From the NCBI GenBank assembly GCA_007922195.1, contig ML682067.1, forward strand, positions 10,166,112 through 10,230,111: a stretch of 64,000 nt of DNA. Direction: 5' to 3'. Origin of the DNA: Podocnemis expansa (Eukaryota; Chordata; Testudines; Podocnemididae). Shown in pieces: positions 58,802-64,000 of this stretch. The notes under the pieces are model-generated. The model did no database searches. It had not been told where the DNA came from and worked only from the letters and a program-made list of their open reading frames with translations. Positions within the stretch are counted from its first letter, which is position 1, and each line of letters opens with the position of its first letter. The translations under genes and the position numbers were made by a program.

Positions 58802-60003
58802 GGAATGCTTATCTCATTGCAAAAAGTAATTGTCCCTCCTCACACATTCTCACCTTCTAATCACAGTTGTGAATGGTCTGCATGTACCTTAACTCAGATG
58901 ACTCTGTTAGCACTTTCCCTTCCCCGTAGTAATGTTTCTCACTCATGCTAGTGTATATATACTTCTAACTGTAGGTTCCATTTCGTGCATCTGACAAAGG
59001 GGCTTGTAGCCCCTGGAAGCTTATGCCCAAAGAAATTTGTTAATCTTTAAGGTGCCATGGGACTTTTGTTGTTTTTGCTATATACAGATGAACATGGCTT
59101 CCCATCTGTAACTTATCACCCCTCTAGTAGCTACACCTAAATTTCCTCTTCAAGGGAGGCTACACTGTGCTCAGAATTTAAAATAGCCAATGGTTGCTTA
59201 ATTTATGACTGGATTACTTAGGATGTGTCACCATGTATCGTAGCTATGAGAACCAAATTCAGAACTGCCTTCTGAGAAATAGGGCAGACTGACCCCAAAC
59301 TGGTAGTTATTCTACCATTAGATTATAGCAACCCAGTAACAAAAGTAAACTTCTGTCTCACCACACTGATTCACAAGAAGTCAAAAATGCAGTCTATTAA
59401 GCATTCTAGCTCTTTTTTCACCACCCAGACACTGGACTTCATGATGGGTGGTATTGAAAACCAATTTCATCAAAGAGAGGGTCTCAGAAGATCAACCAAC
59501 ATGTAACTCACATTTGACACAATCATCAAGCTGCTGCCAATCTTTTAGTGACTAAAATGTAAAGGTTTTTTTAATAAGCGAAAGGAAGAGGAGAGTTAAA
59601 ATGTTTAATAAATCATATACATACACTTGTTGCAAAGTTCTTATTTCAGGTTTGTGTACGTGATTAAATAAACTGCTGGCTTGTAAAGTGTCTTCAGTTC
59701 ATTGATGAGAATTCTCCTATTAGTTGTAAGTCCAGAGGTCAGAGCAGGAAAAAGGCATAGTGGAGAATTTTGAGGATCTTTATACCCTCTACCATGTGGC
59801 AGGAATTTTACTTTCCCAAATAAATCTCTCCATTTTTAGTTTGTGGAAGGTTACAAGCAGAAGATGGAGTCCAGGTTTACATGACCAAGTTGCATGTCCT
59901 TACATGGCTTGCTGATTCACAAGGGCAAGTAACTCTTTGTCCACTTGGAGGCAGAAGGGTAGGGAAGAGCCATCTGGGCAGAATGAGTTTCTTCTATAGC
60001 AAA

Positions 60004-60210
60004 TATCCAGTGGGGGTAGCCATGTTAGTCTAGTTCAGTAAAACAAACAAACAAGTCTTGTAGCACTTAAAGACTAACAAGTTTGTTTTGTATGAGCTTC
60101 CATGGGAGAAAATCCCAATTCAAAGCATCTGATGAAGTGGGATTTTCTCCCATGAAAGCTCATACAAAACAAACTTGTTAGTCTTTAAGTGCCACAGGAC
60201 TCCTTGTTTG
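60004..60210. mobile_element. Penelope-like foldback insertion with perfect 16-bp target duplication
   Basis: Flanked by tttcttctatagcaaa at 59988-60003 and again at 60211-60226, identical. Inside, the left part (catgttagtctagttcagta, acttaaagactaacaagttt, gagcttccatgggagaaaat) is the inverse of the right part (gattttctcccatgaaagct, acaaacttgttagtctttaa, ggactccttgtttg). The two arms, 60060-60125 and 60127-60198, pair with few mismatches. There is no coding capacity: this is two tail copies head to head. Confidence 0.88.
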
Positions 60211-60664
60211 TTTCTTCTATAGCAAAGAGTCAATTGCCTTGGATGGGCCATCAACACAAAGCTCTTTGGTTTCAATGTAGATTTTACCTGGTGGGTGGTA
60301 CCCAGGAATACAGCACTTTTTGTAGGATGCCAGTATAAAGTCAATATTATAACTTCATATACAAAAAAAAAAAACATGCATCTAAACAGGCAAATCATAC
60401 TCAGCAAATCATTACTTTTTCATTGACAGCCTACATGGCATTCTTTCTACAAGATTTATTACAATTTTCTAACAGTGGTAGCAACAATGATATACATGGT
60501 CATATTTCAATCATACAGCATCACAGATAGTTGTTGTGGATATGATGCTTGGTGGGATTGATGAATGGGGATCCAAACTCTTCATAGGGTGCTGGACAGA
60601 AGGTAAGGGGACAGTGCCATAGAGGCATCTAACTTTCTCTTTTAGTTCTCTTCCTGTAGTCCTA

Positions 60665-61455
60665 AGGGCTATATCTACATTGCAGGGCCCTTTGAAGTCA
60701 GCTTAACAAGGTTGACTTTGTCAACCTTGTTAAGTCGACTTCAGGGTATGTCTGCAATGGACACAATGTAGACATACCCCAGGCCCCACCCTGCTGCTCC
60801 CTGGGCCACGATTGGGCTACTGGGGGCCCAATCCAGCCCCAGCCCCCACTGGCAAGCGGGTGGGAGCAAGATCTGGCTTTCAGACCCTTGCCACAGGCAA
60901 TGGAGGCCCAGACCCGGTTCCTGCTGCTGGTGGCAAGGAGCTAGGAGCCTGATCTGACTCCCAGCCCCTTACAGCAGGTGGCTAGGAGCCTGATTCAGCT
61001 CCCAGTCCCTTGCTGCAGCTGGTAGAAGCTGGCAGCTGGCTTCTGTTGCCACCAGCAAACAGTATGGGGCCAGATTGGGCCCTGCACTGCTTGCCGGCAG
61101 CATTAGGAGCCAGCCCCAAGTCTCCTGCCCCTTGCAGCAAGGGGCTTGGGGCCAGACTGGGCCTTGAGTCACTTGCTGGCGGCAACAGGAGGCTCAGCCC
61201 CTTGCCACTGCCAGCAGGTGGCTGGGTAGCCCGGTGAATTTGATAGGCTATTCCTCATCTCAAAGCCCGATCAGGACTTGGGTGGGGCAGGGGGCGGGGC
61301 GCAGGGCTTCCTGCCCTGTAAAGTCAATGTAAAAGCTTAAATCTACTTAATCACGTGCATAAGTCAACTTAATACATTCTAAATAAAGCCCTGGATTTAC
61401 TTAAGTCGACTTAAGCCTGGTTAAGTAGACTTAAGCCTGCAGTGCATACATATCC
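60665..61455. repeat. MITE-like element with hairpin and GC-rich minisatellite
   Basis: The left end gggctatatctacattgcag and the right end ctgcagtgcatacatatcc are loosely inverted. Near the left end is a 23-bp-arm hairpin (60694-60716 and 60720-60742, 21 of 23 matching, loop ttt). A second inverted end lies at 60764-60780 (caatgtagacatacccc), so there may be two nested elements. From 60790 to 61220 there is a GC-rich tandem region. The right end (61320-61450) has repeated acttaagtcgacttaagcct blocks. Confidence 0.5.
60880..61220. repeat. degenerate GC-rich minisatellite
   Basis: Diverged units of roughly 45-60 bp containing cccttgc, gcaggtggc, taggagcctgat and ctcccag. Open frames on both strands here (60969-61237) are a result of the base composition. 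Confidence 0.5.
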
Positions 61456-63072
61456 AAGGAGACTGATAAGGGATGCTCACCTCTTCACTTAGATCCCAAG
61501 GGCATGATCTCAGGTATGATTATTGGATTTAGAATGTTAGAGGGAATATAAGTTTACCTCTTGTATTATTTTCTCATATTTCTTTTATTTTGAATGAGTT
61601 ACATGAAAATAGATTAGTTCTTGCTTAGGAGTTTGACAGGGCATGTTTCTGGTTTTTACATCAGAGTAATAATTTCCTGCTTTTGACATCTTAATTAGTT
61701 GTTTCGGAAATGCATGTGATGTCACGAATTCAGATCTGTGAGTTCAAATGATGACCAGGCATCAGGAAGAGACGAACTCATAAACAATAATGATCCTTTA
61801 TTTTCATCCAGATATAATGAACAAGTAGTAAAAAAATAAGAACAGGAAACTAGAAATGAGATGTGAGCAGAATTGTTTCTGCATAGATTATTCTCCTTAA
61901 GTCATTGTCTTTACAGTTGATTTTTGACCTTGTCTTATTCAGTGGTATTCAGCAAAAAATTTTTTAAATATGTATCTGTACCAACCTTTGTGGTGATCAA
62001 CAAGGTTGTAACCAGGCAGGGTTCGGGTATAAAATTATATTGGGCTTTTGAGAAGAGTACATTTGGAATCTTAACTACTGAATTACTAAATTCTGTTCTG
62101 TATGTTTCAAACTGTAGCCCTCAAAAACATCTAATGGCATAACTAATTTAATTCTTGTTGGTAGAGTCATTGGGCTTAATGTGACTACACGTGTAAAGGT
62201 AGCTGTGTAACTATTAGAAAAATTGGTGCCTGTTTCATAACACTTTTGCTAAGCATCTTCCAAAGAATGTTGTCATTTTCTGTTTGAATTTGATCAATAG
62301 CGGTCGAATTTTGGGTGCAGCTTTTGGAGGCCAAATGAAATGGCAAAATATACAAAGAGGCTTTGTGAGCATCATTATGCATTATCAGTAAGTACTATCA
62401 TGTTTCTGTTCTCCACACCCGCTTCTTTTCAGTCTTTCAAGAAACTACAGGACATTTTTATATAGAATTGTCCTTTCAGTGGTAGCTTTTGATCCAAGAT
62501 AGTTTTGAGTAGGGTATGTACTGCAGTTGTTTTTCTAATGTGAGGATTCATTGTAAAAAGCTCCTCTAAACAGTATTCAGAATTTGACCAACAAGTATTA
62601 AACATTATTATGTAAAAGGAATGAATTACTCCTTAAAATCGCTGTGACAGTGAGATTTTTTACCCTAACAGTTGCGTATGTTTGTTTTGTGTAGATATGC
62701 TCAGCTGATGGTAGAGTTCCCCACTTCAGAAAAATACTGTTTTTTAACTCCTTTGGAAGATTCCCATCTATATTATCCTGATATAGCAAATGTAGAATAT
62801 TTAACTAGATGCTATATCCCCGATGAAGCCACTGTGTTGTAAATCACCTCTTCAGAAAAGGTTTAATATGATTGTCAAAAACAAGGCTCACAGGTGATTA
62901 GTCAGATTTTGCTATTTCAGTGGGACAGTTGCAGAGCAAGGTGTTACCCACTGAGAGTGAAGGTAGCCGAATCAGAAACTAAATAAAGCAAAAGGATGGT
63001 CCTAATATGTTCAAGGAAAGAAAGATAGTCACAACTTTGGTCTTCTGTTTTTTAATAGGATCTCAGCCATAC

Positions 63073-63146
63073 AGGGCCTGATCCAAAGTGCACTGATGTT
63101 ATTGAAAATGTACTATTGATTTGAATGGGCTTTGGATCAGGCCTGT
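63073..63146. repeat. short near-palindromic MITE (CCTGATCCAAAG family)
   Basis: The left end cagggcctgatccaaagtgc and the right end ggctttggatcaggcctg are inverted copies. It is the same family as 444-514, better preserved at the ends. Confidence 0.7.
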
Positions 63147-64000
63147 ACAGCATGTGTACGTGGCTCAGAAATTTCTCTTAACAATATTTGTCATAGTGCT
63201 ATTGCTAAATTAGGAGCATTTAATATTTTTCTGCATAGCTGGAGATAGTGAAGGCTAATAATTGCTTCCAAATAAATTGTCAAGGAACAATTTATTAGCA
63301 AATTTTGAGTGACACACGAAATGTTAGCTCTCTGGAATTTTGGAAGCTATGCATATTTGTCAAATTAAATTAAACCACAAATCTGTTGGCAAATTGAAAG
63401 GAATTCTGATAACAGCAATAAAATAATTGAGGGTTTGGAGAAAGTGACTTGACATATGGGAAGATTTAAAGAGATAAATTTGCATACTGTAGCTTATCTA
63501 TATGATGTTAAGAATGTATGGAAAGCTGAGAATGTGGTAATCAAAACTACTGATTATTAATTATTTGAAGAACGAGACAGCAAGGTATGAAGAAAGTCTG
63601 CAACACCCCAATGAAGTACATTGTATATCTTGAACCATATTTCATTGCATATGCTCCACCCAGGATGTCAGCCTCAGTGCCTGTCCATCTCCTACTCCCA
63701 CTCCTGTCTTTGGCCCAGAGCCATGAAGGGACACAACTACCTAAATCCCAATTTGAGGCACTACTGTAAACCAGAAAACCAAACTATGTAGCTGCTGAGT
63801 CTCACTCAGCAATTAAATTTTTACTGTAGCAGTTCCCTAGCTATCTCTGTTCGTGACTCCAGGCAGGCCCACTGCTGTTTCCCTCTAGTTGTTCAGACAC
63901 TAGGCATCACTGACAGGCGCAGCACAATTCACAGAATGGGGAAGATAGGCATGGGTCTACCTAACTTGTCTGTGAGGCCAAATCCAGTAGGTGTGCTCAG

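Larger units (their letters stand above)
57500..59115 (+). mobile_element. inverted Penelope-like insertion with MITE inside
   Basis: 57505-57730 is in minus orientation (gttctaggataggttgtaga, gatccttaatgatgtg), and from about 57790 the element reads plus, repeating the same segment inverted (attaaggatctatatcctat). The plus part runs through the Cys-rich linker and GIY-YIG region to the tail (catctgacaaaggggcttgt, gttaatctttaaggtgccat) near 59110. A TTTCGAAAT-rich MITE is inserted at 58373-58801. No target duplication for the whole unit was found. Confidence 0.7.
46792..64000 (+). other. NELL2: NELL2 intron, 5' part (at least 17.2 kb)
   Basis: Phase-1 intron running off the window. Repeats are listed separately. 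The stretches 46792-47156, 47771-50212, 50397-50871, 51291-52372, 52551-53503, 56373-56732, 56891-57499, 59121-59987, 60227-60664, 61456-63072 and 63147-64000 show no exon, gene or nameable repeat, only short chance frames and simple tracts. Confidence 0.8.

Noticed and set aside
46792..64000. Possible next NELL2 exon (EHDEC...)
   Set aside because: I looked for an acceptor followed by a-a-c/t-a-t-g-a-t-g-a-a-t-g-style coding for EHDEC and found none; the intron most likely continues beyond the window.

Overview
This is vertebrate nuclear DNA. It is AT-rich, almost all intron, and packed with degenerate transposable elements. The one host gene I can support is NELL2 (neural EGF-like protein 2), on the + strand. 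Five coding exons are visible at 1209-1311, 17375-17466, 24745-24847, 27697-27825 and 46666-46791. Each has AG/GT splice borders and the reading phases agree across all four introns. Together (553 bp) they encode the second half of the first VWC domain, the second VWC domain, an EGF-like domain and a calcium-binding EGF domain, roughly residues 300-480 of the ~816-residue protein. The 5' and 3' parts of the gene lie outside the window. No other host gene, tRNA, rRNA, CpG-island promoter or recognisable ncRNA was seen.

The repeats point to a sauropsid, most likely a turtle. I see CR1-type LINEs with the typical 3' end, Penelope-like elements with a GIY-YIG endonuclease domain and a recurrent 3' tail, DIRS-like (tyrosine recombinase) retroelements, many short hAT elements with 8-bp target duplications, and short near-palindromic MITEs. 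The peptide also looks bird/reptile-like (for example CVLFECKDHKMQRI). The species call is an inference from repeat types and remembered family features, not from a database search.

Layout: 1-1208, end of an upstream intron, with a palindromic MITE and a (CA)35 tract. 1312-17374, intron with a MITE, two inverted copies of one hAT family, a CR1 3' end, a DIRS-like gag remnant (7.47-9.11 kb), a 50-bp tandem array and Penelope tails. 17467-24744, intron dominated by a ~5-kb DIRS-like element (gag, RT/RNase H, tyrosine recombinase, all broken). 24848-27696, a short, mostly plain intron. 27826-46665, a long intron with nested MITE/hAT/minisatellite (32.5-33.9 kb), a 333-bp foldback (34.9-35.2 kb), an antisense LINE RT remnant (36.4-37.2 kb) and a CR1 split by a Penelope hairpin (41.85-43.96 kb). 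46792-64000, at least 17.2 kb of the next intron, with a Penelope compound split by a CR1 (53.5-56.4 kb), a second inverted Penelope carrying a TTTCGAAAT-rich MITE (57.5-59.1 kb), and a 207-bp Penelope foldback with a perfect 16-bp target duplication (60.0-60.2 kb).

I do not see a new biological system such as a defence island or biosynthetic cluster. The most interesting material is transposon architecture: head-to-head Penelope insertions that form hairpins inside the sense transcript of NELL2, and hAT elements whose internal minisatellite differs in copy number between copies.
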